The notes below the pieces were generated by a model. The model made no database searches, was not told where the DNA came from, and saw only the letters and a program-made list of their open reading frames with translations. The translations under genes were made by a program, and so were the position numbers. Shown piece by piece: positions 8,134 through 15,555 of a DNA stretch of 49,770 bases. The DNA lies in NCBI GenBank assembly GCA_040756905.1, contig JBFLYD010000034.1, forward strand, positions 1 to 49,770, written 5' to 3'. This DNA is from Acidobacteriota bacterium (GTDB lineage: Bacteria; Acidobacteriota; Aminicenantia; JBFLYD01). Each line of letters opens with the position of its first letter. The stretch's first letter is position 1.

Positions 8134-9354
8134 TTATTTTTCAAATTTAAGTTGAATTGCGAGCTCTTCTTTTGAAACTTTTATTGCAGGAAAAATAGCC
8201 ATCACTACTGATATGAAAAGTATTGCGGCGGTTATGTATGCCATCACTTCAAAAGATAGTTTAAAATGGAGTTCAGGCACCCAGGAATAGGATTCGTATA
8301 TTTCAGTTATTTTTTTTGAGAGTTTTATTGGATTTAACTTGAAGTAGAGAATTATAGGATAAGAAAATACAAATCCTGCAGCAGAACCTATAGTGGACAT
8401 CAATAAAGATTCAAGAATTATCATCCTTCCTATTTTAAAGGCCTTCATTCCAATTGCTCTTAAGACAGCTATTTCTTTTTTTCTCTCAAAAATTGACATG
8501 TAAATTGTATTAAGAAGCCCGAAAGCGATAATTATGATTAAAAGAGCATACATTAGATAACCTGAAACCCTGTCGAATTCTATAAGTTCTAAAAGCTCTG
8601 GCATAATCTCCTTCCAATCAAGAACCTCAAAGTTACCATCACTTAAAATTGATTTGATTTTATCTTTTGCTTTGTTAAGCTTTACTTTTCCCTCGGGAAA
8701 ATAAATTACTATCGTCGTGACTCTTCCACCCATTGAGAACAACTCATCAGCAGAGAGAATGCTTGTAATGATTTTAGACCTATCTAAATCAATCATTCCT
8801 GTGTTAATTACTCCAACAACTCTTAAAAGCTTTGCACCGATCGAGCCATCTCTTCCCTGAGCGACCACTGCCACTTCATCTCCTATGTTTAATTTCAAAT
8901 TTTCTGCTAATTTAGCTCCAACAAGAGCTGTGTTTTCTTCATCAATTTCGAGAAATCTTCCTTTAATTATTTTATGTTTAAAATCTGTTGTTTCAATCTC
9001 TCTTTTTACATCAATTCCGGTAATAGAAGCTCCATAGGTTTTATCTTTGAAATTTACCAAAGCAAATCCATCAATTCTCTCAGTCCATTTCTCTCCGATA
9101 AAATTAAGCTTTTTTATAAGATTTTCTGAGAAAACAAAATTTTTTGCTAAAGATTCGTTTCCAAAATATCATTCAGCGAAAATCCTGATTTTCCCATTCC
9201 AGATTTTTGTAGTTATTTCAAGCTGTCTTGAATATGTTCCTTCCTGCATACTCATCATCCCATTGAGTAAAAAAACAGAAAACAAGATAGCGCTTATGGT
9301 CAGGATTGTCCTTCTTTTGTTTCTCCAGATATTTCTCCAAGAGATTTTAAACAT
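8134..9354 (-). pseudogene. FtsX-like ABC permease (LolC/E-MacB type) with one in-frame TGA
   Basis: The frame from 9354 to 8134 encodes a 406-residue permease broken only by a TGA at 9169-9171. The N-terminal part (MFKISWRNIWRNKRRTILTI, 61 residues) ends ...GKIRIFAE; after the TGA the same frame continues YFGNESLAKNFVFSEN through the periplasmic domain to the three C-terminal helices with YMSIFERKKEIAVLRAIGMK. The neighbouring paralogue reads HIQIHRQ-G-YLKDPE at this point, so the TGA replaces a glycine; GGA to TGA is one base change. TGA ends other genes here, so general recoding is unlikely. It may be a recent nonsense mutation, a sequencing error or, less likely, readthrough. The start overlaps the upstream permease gene by 8 bases. 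Restart at a TTG at 9058-9060 has no good ribosome site. Confidence 0.75.
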
Positions 9355-10555
9355 ATCTAAGAGCCTCTGTAATGATTATTTTTGCTGATTTTCTCGCTGG
9401 TAATATTATTGATAGAAACACAACTATTATAACTAATGATATAAGCCCCATAGAATTTTCAAAACTTAGACTTGGATAGATAATAGAACCGGATCCCCAC
9501 ATCTCAAGGCTTCTTGCAAAAACTGAAAGGTTAAGACCTTTAAACGATAAGTATAAATAAAGGAAAGAATTGAGAAAAGAGCCTATTATAATTGAGATAA
9601 GCCCGATAAGAATTCCTTCTAACACAATTAACTTTTTTAATTGAAATGGCTTAAGTCCCATTGCTCTTAAGATTGCAAATTCTCTCATGCGTTCAAAAAT
9701 TGACATAAAAAATACATTCATAATTCCGAAAGATGCTCCGAATAGTATGATAAAACCAAAGAGAAGCATTGATTTACTGAGGACTTCAAATTGGTATTTT
9801 AAGGATGGGTTCACATCTCCCCAGCTTAGAACCTCATATTCAGAATTTAATATATCTTTAATTTTATTCAGAGTATCTGGAATAAATTTCTCCTCCTTTA
9901 ACCTTATTACTATTTCATTTGCCATATTTTTATAACTGCTTATTTTAGATGCCGCAGTAATATCTATCAAAACTATAAATTTATTTACTTCCATTGAAGG
10001 GGATTTGAATATACCTCCAACTCTAAAAGCATAAGAAGATATCTCAGCATTTATATCTGAACTGCTGAGCACAACTTTTTCGTTGAGTTTTACATCTAAT
10101 ATCTCTGCGAGTTTATTTCCAATTAGAATTTCGCTTTCAGCCTTGGGAAAATCCCCCTCTACAATATATTCCTCAAATTTAGTGAGGAGTTTTTCTTTTT
10201 CTAAGACTCCTCCTATCACCTGGACAGGAGAAGTTTCCTGGGGAGAGTAAAGGACTCCCTGAAGGTTTACTCTCTTTGATATCAATTCAATTTCTGGGAA
10301 GTTTAATTTATCTATGACAGAATCAGGATTTTTTATAATTTTTTTCACTTCAGGGTCTTTTAAATATCCCTGTCTGTGAATCTGAATATGCCCTATTCCT
10401 GAATCGATTATATTTTTTACTGCTTGTTTTACAGCACCTTCTGTTATGACCATGAAAAAAAACAGCCCAAAAAATCCTATGGTAACAGCTGTGATAAGAA
10501 TCCATGTTCTTCTTTTTTGGCGCCATATATTTCTCCATGCAAGTTTAAGGATCAT
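9347..10555 (-). CDS. FtsX-like ABC transporter permease (LolC/E-MacB type)
   Basis: This 402-residue inner-membrane protein has one N-terminal helix after the signature MILKLAWRNIWRQKRRTWIL, a large periplasmic domain and three C-terminal helices containing FMSIFERMREFAILRAMGLKPFQLKKLIVLEG, the usual FtsX-domain layout. It is paralogous to the next gene downstream, suggesting a heterodimeric LolCE-like transporter with the LolD-like ATPase. It overlaps the LolA-like gene by 4 bases (ATGA) and the second permease by 8, so all are translationally coupled. This copy is intact. Confidence 0.9.
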   Translation of the reverse strand: MILKLAWRNIWRQKRRTWILITAVTIGFFGLFFFMVITEGAVKQAVKNIIDSGIGHIQIHRQGYLKDPEVKKIIKNPDSVIDKLNFPEIELISKRVNLQGVLYSPQETSPVQVIGGVLEKEKLLTKFEEYIVEGDFPKAESEILIGNKLAEILDVKLNEKVVLSSSDINAEISSYAFRVGGIFKSPSMEVNKFIVLIDITAASKISSYKNMANEIVIRLKEEKFIPDTLNKIKDILNSEYEVLSWGDVNPSLKYQFEVLSKSMLLFGFIILFGASFGIMNVFFMSIFERMREFAILRAMGLKPFQLKKLIVLEGILIGLISIIIGSFLNSFLYLYLSFKGLNLSVFARSLEMWGSGSIIYPSLSFENSMGLISLVIIVVFLSIILPARKSAKIIITEALRYV

Positions 10556-11277
10556 TTCTCAATTTCTTTCAAATACCTGAGGGTGAATATTTTATCAGGA
10601 ATGGAGATGTCAAATTTTATGTTAAGAATCTCGACCTCTGTTTTTTCCTCAGGAGTTTTCTCAGGATATAGAGACCATAAAAAAGGGAAGCTTCTATTAC
10701 CTACTTTTTTTATGCCTGAATAGACAATACTTCTTATTTTTTCACCTTTCTCATCATAATAAACAGCTCTTAATGGAAGAAAGGTTTTTTTGTCTATTTC
10801 AATTTCGATTTTTCCCCAGATAACTACCGCAGATGTCATTGGAATAAGCTCGATGTAATATTTTTCAGAGTCCAGTTTGGCAAGTGTTGCATTATAATCT
10901 GATGCAAGAGAACTTTCTCTAACCAAATCATCGTTTGAGAAGTGTGAGCCCATCCAGCTCTGACTCATCATAGATGGAGGTAGTTTTATGGTTCTTTCTA
11001 TCGATGGCAGGTAATTCCATATGTATTTATCTATTTTCAGTGTGGCTATTCCTTTTTCCTTAGCGGGCTCTAAAATTACAACCAGAGTCTTTTTTTTTCC
11101 TTTTTCCCAGAATTTAAATCTCAATTCTCTTGTCCAATTTTTTTTAACAACGGTCATCTTCATCTCTCCTGCACTGCTTTCTCCTCTAAGAGCTTGCTCA
11201 GTCTTTTTGATGATTTCCTGGGCATCCTGTGCGATCAAATTGAAAGAAAGAAAAAATAAAAAAGATATTTTTTTCAT
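10552..11277 (-). CDS. Outer-membrane lipoprotein-sorting protein, LolA-like
   Basis: The protein has 241 residues with a signal peptide (MKKISFLFFLSFNLIAQDA) and the LolA/LppX-type half-barrel pattern: an N-terminal helix AQEIIKKTEQALRGESSAGE, then strands with RELRFKFWEKGKKKTLVVIL and PAKEKGIATLKIDKYIWNYLPSIERTIKLPPSMMSQSW. That last stretch is characteristic of the LolA-like group found beside FtsX-type permeases. It likely carries or binds lipid or lipoprotein in the periplasm. It is the first gene of the operon, with AAGGAAG before the ATG and a promoter at about 11365-11393. Confidence 0.87.
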   Translation of the reverse strand: MKKISFLFFLSFNLIAQDAQEIIKKTEQALRGESSAGEMKMTVVKKNWTRELRFKFWEKGKKKTLVVILEPAKEKGIATLKIDKYIWNYLPSIERTIKLPPSMMSQSWMGSHFSNDDLVRESSLASDYNATLAKLDSEKYYIELIPMTSAVVIWGKIEIEIDKKTFLPLRAVYYDEKGEKIRSIVYSGIKKVGNRSFPFLWSLYPEKTPEEKTEVEILNIKFDISIPDKIFTLRYLKEIEK

Positions 11278-11364
11278 AAGCTTCCTTATGAAAGTTTATT
11301 CTTAGACATTAATGTTAATCAAAAATAGAAAAATTCCTTTTTAAAAAGGTTTTATTTATATTTC

Positions 11365-11435
11365 ATATTATTAAAGTAGAAATAGAATGTCAAATTAGGT
11401 TTTTAATTTGACATTGAATTTTTTTTATATAATAT
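11365..11435. promoter_or_regulatory. Back-to-back divergent promoters built on a 12-bp inverted repeat
   Basis: AATGTCAAATTA (11386-11397) and TAATTTGACATT (11404-11415) are a perfect inverted repeat separated by GGTTTT. Each arm contains a TTGACA pointing outward. Leftward: TTGACA (11388-11393), 17-base spacer, TAATAT (11365-11370), toward the LolA-like operon. Rightward: TTGACA (11408-11413), 16-base spacer, TAATAT (11430-11435), toward the glycosyltransferase. A dimeric regulator binding the repeat could control both directions. Confidence 0.6.
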
Positions 11436-11474
11436 TAATAAAAATTTATGATATAGAGAAGGATTGATGAAGTG

Positions 11475-11519
11475 ATGATAAAAGATTTTAAAAAGAATCA
11501 AAAAAAAGAACCTGAATGA
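11475..11519 (+). CDS. Possible 14-codon upstream ORF coupled to the glycosyltransferase
   Basis: ATG at 11475-11477 opens MIKDFKKNQKKEPE and stops at TGA 11517-11519, overlapping the ATG of the glycosyltransferase as ATGA. A GAAGGATTG lies upstream at usable distance, while the glycosyltransferase itself has no clear ribosome site, so translational coupling is plausible. The composition is low complexity and it could be chance. Confidence 0.25.
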   Translation: MIKDFKKNQKKEPE

Positions 11520-12226
11520 AAAAAAATGGCAATGGTCTAATTTCAATAATAATTCCTTGTTTTAATGAAGAAAGAACAATCGAAAGAATAATAAGAAGAG
11601 TCCATCAAACAAAATACAAAAAAGAAATAATAGCTATCAATGATGGTTCTACTGACAGAAGCGGAGAGATTCTTGAAAATTTAAAAGAGAAAATTCCAGA
11701 TTTAAAAGTTATATCTCATCCAAAAAATATGGGGAAAGGTGCTGCGATAAGAACTGCTTTAGAACATGTAAATGGAGATATAGTTATAATTCAGGATGCT
11801 GATTTGGAATATGATCCTGTTAATTATCCGAAGCTTTTAAGTCCTATTTTGGAAGGAAAGGCTGATGTTGTTTATGGATCAAGGTTTGTAGGAAGTGAGG
11901 CACATAGAGTATTATTTTTCTGGCATTATATGGGAAACAGGATTCTGACATTATTGTCAAACATGATGACAAACCTTAACCTGACAGATATGGAAACAGG
12001 TTATAAAGTTTTCCGCGCAGAGGTTTTAAAAAGAATAAAGATTGAGCAGAATCGATTCGGGTTTGAACCTGAAATTACAGCGAAAGTTTCAAAATTAAAG
12101 GCGAGAGTTTATGAAGTCGGAATTTCTTATTATGGAAGAAACTATTCAGAGGGGAAAAAAATCACATGGAAAGATGGTCTTTTAGCTTTATGGTATATTT
12201 TAAAATACAGGGTTAAGAAATTATAG
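11516..12226 (+). CDS. Family 2 glycosyltransferase, dolichol-phosphate mannosyltransferase/DPM1-like
   Basis: It transfers a sugar from a nucleotide donor, in this subgroup usually to a polyprenyl-phosphate carrier at the cytoplasmic membrane face. 236 residues form a single GT-A domain. Motifs are IIIPCFNEERTIERII, the donor-binding AINDGSTDRS, NMGKGAAIRTALE, the metal-binding DADLEYDP and METGYKVFR. No C-terminal membrane helices are present, so it is the soluble DPM1-like form. Its ATG overlaps a tiny upstream ORF. It ends 5 bases before the convergent hypE gene. Substrate not predictable. Confidence 0.9.
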   Translation: MKKNGNGLISIIIPCFNEERTIERIIRRVHQTKYKKEIIAINDGSTDRSGEILENLKEKIPDLKVISHPKNMGKGAAIRTALEHVNGDIVIIQDADLEYDPVNYPKLLSPILEGKADVVYGSRFVGSEAHRVLFFWHYMGNRILTLLSNMMTNLNLTDMETGYKVFRAEVLKRIKIEQNRFGFEPEITAKVSKLKARVYEVGISYYGRNYSEGKKITWKDGLLALWYILKYRVKKL

Positions 12227-12231
12227 ATTCG

Positions 12232-13251
12232 TTAACAAATCCTCGGCAATAGTTCATATGTTAGAGGCTCCAAAAGCCTTATTCCTCCTGTTAGAGTTTC
12301 AAAAAGAAGTTCTCCCTTTTCTCCTCTTTCAGATATCTCGCCAATGATTTCAGCTTCTCTTCCCAGTGGATTACTTTCTAAATATTTTAGAACATCATCA
12401 GATTTTTCTTCTTCTACAATTATAACTGCTCTTCCTTCACAGGCAAGGTATAGAGGGTCAATCCCAAGTAATTCAGTAGCTCCTTTAACAAAATCAGAAA
12501 GCCTTATTTTTTCCTCATAGATATAAATGGAGTAGGGAATTAACTCAGTGAGTTCATAAAGACATGTTGCAAGGCCACCCCTTGTTATATCTCTCATCCA
12601 TTTTGCACGGCTATTCCAGAGAGGAAGAAGGAAATTCAGAGGAGCGCAATCACTTTTTATGTTTCCTTCAAGATGGAATTCTTCTCTTGCGATGAGAACT
12701 GCTATCGAATGTTCGCCTAAATTTCCTGTTAAAATTACTTTATCTCCAATTTTGATATTTTCTGGTGATGGCTTCGAAATTACATTGCCAATTCCCGCTG
12801 TATTTATGAATATTCCATCTGCTTGCCCTTTTCTTACTACTTTTGTGTCTCCTGTGACAATTTCAATTTTTGCTTCTTTTGATGCTTCTTTGATTGATTT
12901 TAAGATTTTTTTTAGGATTTTCCATGGAAAGCCCTCTTCCAGTATCAGAGAAAGAGATAAATATTTAGGTTCTGCTCCTGAAACCACAAGGTCATTTACT
13001 GTTCCAAACACAGCTAATCTGCCAATATCTCCGCCGGGAAAAAATATTGGGTCCACTACAAATGAATCTGTTGTGAATGCAATTTGATTATTAATTGAAA
13101 AGATAGCAGAGTCATCCATCCTTTTGAGAATCTTAGAGGAAAAGTTTTTAAGGATGTCTTCTCTGAGGAATTTTCTCATCAATTTCCCTCCTGAGCCAAG
13201 CTCAAGGGGGACTGTTCGTTCCTTTTTACTTTTTAGTTTTGTTCTCACCAT
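12232..13251 (-). CDS. hypE: Hydrogenase maturation protein HypE (carbamoyl dehydratase)
   Basis: HypE dehydrates the carbamoyl group delivered to its C-terminal cysteine by HypF, making the cyanide ligands of the NiFe-hydrogenase Fe(CN)2CO centre. The 339-residue protein is PurM/AIR-synthase-like: LGSGGKLM at the N-terminus, DDSAIF, FTTDSFVVDPIFFPGGDIG, the GDTKVV loop and the essential C-terminal PRIC ending in cysteine. The start at 13251 has no obvious ribosome site. hypD is 67 bases upstream on the same strand and hypC before that. No hydrogenase structural gene, hypA, hypB or hypF is in the window. Confidence 0.95.
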   Translation of the reverse strand: MVRTKLKSKKERTVPLELGSGGKLMRKFLREDILKNFSSKILKRMDDSAIFSINNQIAFTTDSFVVDPIFFPGGDIGRLAVFGTVNDLVVSGAEPKYLSLSLILEEGFPWKILKKILKSIKEASKEAKIEIVTGDTKVVRKGQADGIFINTAGIGNVISKPSPENIKIGDKVILTGNLGEHSIAVLIAREEFHLEGNIKSDCAPLNFLLPLWNSRAKWMRDITRGGLATCLYELTELIPYSIYIYEEKIRLSDFVKGATELLGIDPLYLACEGRAVIIVEEEKSDDVLKYLESNPLGREAEIIGEISERGEKGELLFETLTGGIRLLEPLTYELLPRIC

Positions 13252-13318
13252 TTTTTATTTATTATTACATTAAAAAGTCGCTATATTTTTATAGATTTCA
13301 TCTTTTATTTTTTTCTGC

Positions 13319-14431
13319 TTATCCCTTGCTTAACATTGTTTTTCTATATTTATAGCTTGAGAGGCATGCTCCTTCATAGGAGACCATGCAGGGACCTTTT
13401 GGTGAATCTGGATTGCATATCTTTGAAAAGAGGGGGCATTCTTCAGGGGAGATAATTCCTTTGATCACTTCTCCACATTTACAACCTGGAAGGTCAGCGG
13501 ATGAAAGTTTTATATTTATATTGAATCTTTTTTCAGCATCAAAATCTGAATAGAGAGATTTCAATCTAAGCCCGCTTCTTTTTATTAACCCAAGCCCTCT
13601 CCAGATTGTGTCCTTTTCTTCAAACATTTCTCCCATTAATTTTTTTGCTTTTTCATTCCCATTTTTTCTTACAACTCTTTTATATTGAATATCCACACTG
13701 GGCCTGTTTTTAATTATTTGAGTAAGTATTGAATCAATGCCCATTAGGACATCACATGGTTCAAATCCAGTTATTGCTCCTGGAATGTGATATTCTTCTG
13801 GGATAAATCTGTATGGCTCAGTGCCAATTATAGCGCTTACATGTCCTGGATATAAAAAACCGGAAATTCTTATCTCATCTGACGAAACAAGAGCTTTTAA
13901 TGGGGGAGGGATAAGCCAAAGGGCGGTTAAAGCTGAAAAATTTTTTAAGTTTTTTTCTTTTGCTTTCTTAACAGTCCAACCTATCGATGGAATTGTGGTT
14001 TCGAACCCGACTCCGAAAAATACAACCTCTTTTTTTGGGTATTTTTCAGAGAGCTCGATAGCCTCTTCTGGAGAATAGATGATTTTTTTTATCGAGCCTT
14101 TTTCTGGAGAGAAATCCTGCATTGAGCCTTTTCTTGTGGGAACTCTTGTCATATCTCCAAAAGTAGCGAGGATGAAATTTTCTCTTTCAAGGATTGATAT
14201 GGCAGATTCGATAATCTCATTTGGAGTAACACAAACAGGGCAGCCAGGGCCGGAAATCATATCGATGGATAAATCCTTAAGTATTTTCCTTAAACCATAT
14301 TTATAGATCACAACAGTATGAGTTCCGCAAACTTCCATGATTTTTAAAGGATATTTTATTTTTTCGGTTTTTTTGGAAATCTCTTTCAGGTAATATTTGA
14401 TTAGTTTTTTATTTCTAAGATTTTCCAGCAT
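13319..14431 (-). CDS. hypD: Hydrogenase maturation protein HypD
   Basis: HypD is an Fe-S scaffold protein that, with HypC, holds the iron on which the cyanide and CO ligands are assembled. Visible are MEVCGTHTVVIYKYG, the redox-active GPGCPVCVTP, GFETTIPS and the C-terminal cysteine-rich part SADLPGCKCGEV, ECPLFSKIC and GPCMVSYEGAC that binds the 4Fe-4S cluster. The ATG at 14429-14431 gives 370 residues; a TTG two codons earlier (14435-14437) is an alternative. It overlaps the end of hypC, so the two are translationally coupled. Confidence 0.95.
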   Translation of the reverse strand: MLENLRNKKLIKYYLKEISKKTEKIKYPLKIMEVCGTHTVVIYKYGLRKILKDLSIDMISGPGCPVCVTPNEIIESAISILERENFILATFGDMTRVPTRKGSMQDFSPEKGSIKKIIYSPEEAIELSEKYPKKEVVFFGVGFETTIPSIGWTVKKAKEKNLKNFSALTALWLIPPPLKALVSSDEIRISGFLYPGHVSAIIGTEPYRFIPEEYHIPGAITGFEPCDVLMGIDSILTQIIKNRPSVDIQYKRVVRKNGNEKAKKLMGEMFEEKDTIWRGLGLIKRSGLRLKSLYSDFDAEKRFNINIKLSSADLPGCKCGEVIKGIISPEECPLFSKICNPDSPKGPCMVSYEGACLSSYKYRKTMLSKG

Positions 14432-14642
14432 TCTCAATTTCTTGGATTAATTTCAGTGTTTCTTCTGCTTCACCTTCATCAAGTTTTGATATGGCGAACC
14501 CAACATGAAGGATAACCCAGTCTCCTACTTTCACATCTTCAACCAGTGAGAAGTTCGCCTCCCTTCGAACTCCCATTATCTCTACTTTTCCCCTTTCAGG
14601 AGAAGATAATTCAATTACTTTAGCAGGAATTCCAAGACACAT
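14415..14642 (-). CDS. hypC: Hydrogenase maturation chaperone HypC/HybG
   Basis: This small chaperone carries the iron centre from HypD to the hydrogenase large-subunit precursor. 75 residues begin MCLGIPAKVIEL, whose Cys2 is the functional residue, followed by the OB-fold region VGDWVILHVGFAISKLDEGEAEETLKL. First of hypC-hypD-hypE, and 10 bases after the periplasmic protein gene at 14653-15474, so all four probably share a transcript from the promoter at about 15500. Confidence 0.95.
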   Translation of the reverse strand: MCLGIPAKVIELSSPERGKVEIMGVRREANFSLVEDVKVGDWVILHVGFAISKLDEGEAEETLKLIQEIENAGKS

Positions 14643-14652
14643 TTTTCTTTTT

Positions 14653-15474
14653 TTAAAATTCTATATCTTCTGATTCAAGTTTGATTGCCTCTTTGAGGGT
14701 AACTTTTTTGTATCCAGGAGGCGGAAGAAACTCTGAGTCAGGAATGTTTAGCTTCTCTGCTTTTGTTATTTCTTCTATCTGTTTTGAAGTATCATAGTAA
14801 GTAATTGTTCTGAATGGAAATCCTTTCGACAATAAGTTTAAGTATTCATCAGTTTCATCGTAAAGGGGTATTTCTTCCGTTGTAAAAGTTTTAGCAATTG
14901 AACTGAAAACTTTCACTATCAGTTCGAAAAATTTTTGCATGCTGAATTCTTTTTCAATACCAGTATCAGGTGCAATCCATACCTCTTCTTTTAGATTTCC
15001 ATCTTCAAAAACCTGAAATTTCAAAGTTCTAAACCCAGCAATTGAAGCCATTTCATTCGTTGATTTTATATCAACTTTTGGTTTCATCTGAGGCTTTTCC
15101 TGTATCTTTTTTGAGGTAGCTGTTTTCTGTTCTCTTAAATATTTCTCAAATTGAGCTTTATATTCCTCCATCTCTTTTTTCAACTCATTTAGGTATTCCT
15201 GCCATTCTTTTTTAAACTCATCAATAGTTCCGCCATAATAAAGTTCTTTTTCAGGATTAAGAAAGAATATCAATTGTTTCTCCGAATCGATAATCTGAAC
15301 ATAATCTTCTGATAAAAATTTAATTTTTCCTTGGGAAATTAAAAATGTCTCTGTGGTCTTTTCTTCTTCTCCTTCAATGTAAGAGACCTGTTGTATTTTC
15401 CATCCTGCTGATGAAAAAGCAGTAATTATTAATAGAAAAGCTGCTATAAACAAAAATTTTTTGAATACTTTCAT
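14653..15474 (-). CDS. Secreted periplasmic protein of unknown function (DUF4412-like)
   Basis: The 273-residue protein has a clear signal peptide (KFLFIAAFLLIITAFSSAGW). A first beta-rich part (KTTETFLISQGKIKFLSEDYVQIIDSEK) resembles DUF4412/LolA-like folds that read out bound ligand. A charged coiled-coil-like stretch at about residues 85-120 (EFKKEWQEYLNELKKEMEEYK) and a second beta part with REVWIAPDTG-like sequence (EEVWIAPDTGIEK) follow. The ribosome site is GGAGG. It is the first gene before hypCDE; the spacing suggests shared transcription, although a role in hydrogenase maturation would be unexpected. Confidence 0.6.
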   Translation of the reverse strand: MKVFKKFLFIAAFLLIITAFSSAGWKIQQVSYIEGEEEKTTETFLISQGKIKFLSEDYVQIIDSEKQLIFFLNPEKELYYGGTIDEFKKEWQEYLNELKKEMEEYKAQFEKYLREQKTATSKKIQEKPQMKPKVDIKSTNEMASIAGFRTLKFQVFEDGNLKEEVWIAPDTGIEKEFSMQKFFELIVKVFSSIAKTFTTEEIPLYDETDEYLNLLSKGFPFRTITYYDTSKQIEEITKAEKLNIPDSEFLPPPGYKKVTLKEAIKLESEDIEF

Positions 15475-15498
15475 TTTTCCTCCTAAGTCTAACTATTT

Positions 15499-15549
15499 TT
15501 TATACATTATTATTGGAAAATTATCAATTTTAAATTAAGAAGGTATAAT
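15499..15549. promoter_or_regulatory. Overlapping divergent promoters between the hyp-linked operon and the GH99-like gene
   Basis: On the minus strand TTGATA (15522-15527), a 17-base spacer and TATAAA (15499-15504) make a strong promoter for the 15474 gene and hypCDE. On the plus strand TATAAT (15544-15549) with a weak TTATCA -35 (15521-15526) would start transcription almost at the ATG at 15556, implying a leaderless or very short-leader message. The two -35 boxes overlap, so the promoters may compete. Confidence 0.5.
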
Positions 15550-15555
15550 AATTTT

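Noticed and set aside
9169-9171. Genome-wide TGA recoding to glycine (as in some candidate phyla) or selenocysteine
   Set aside because: uxs, gmhA and the PP2C gene end naturally at TGA, and no hairpin typical of selenocysteine insertion was noticed beside the codon.
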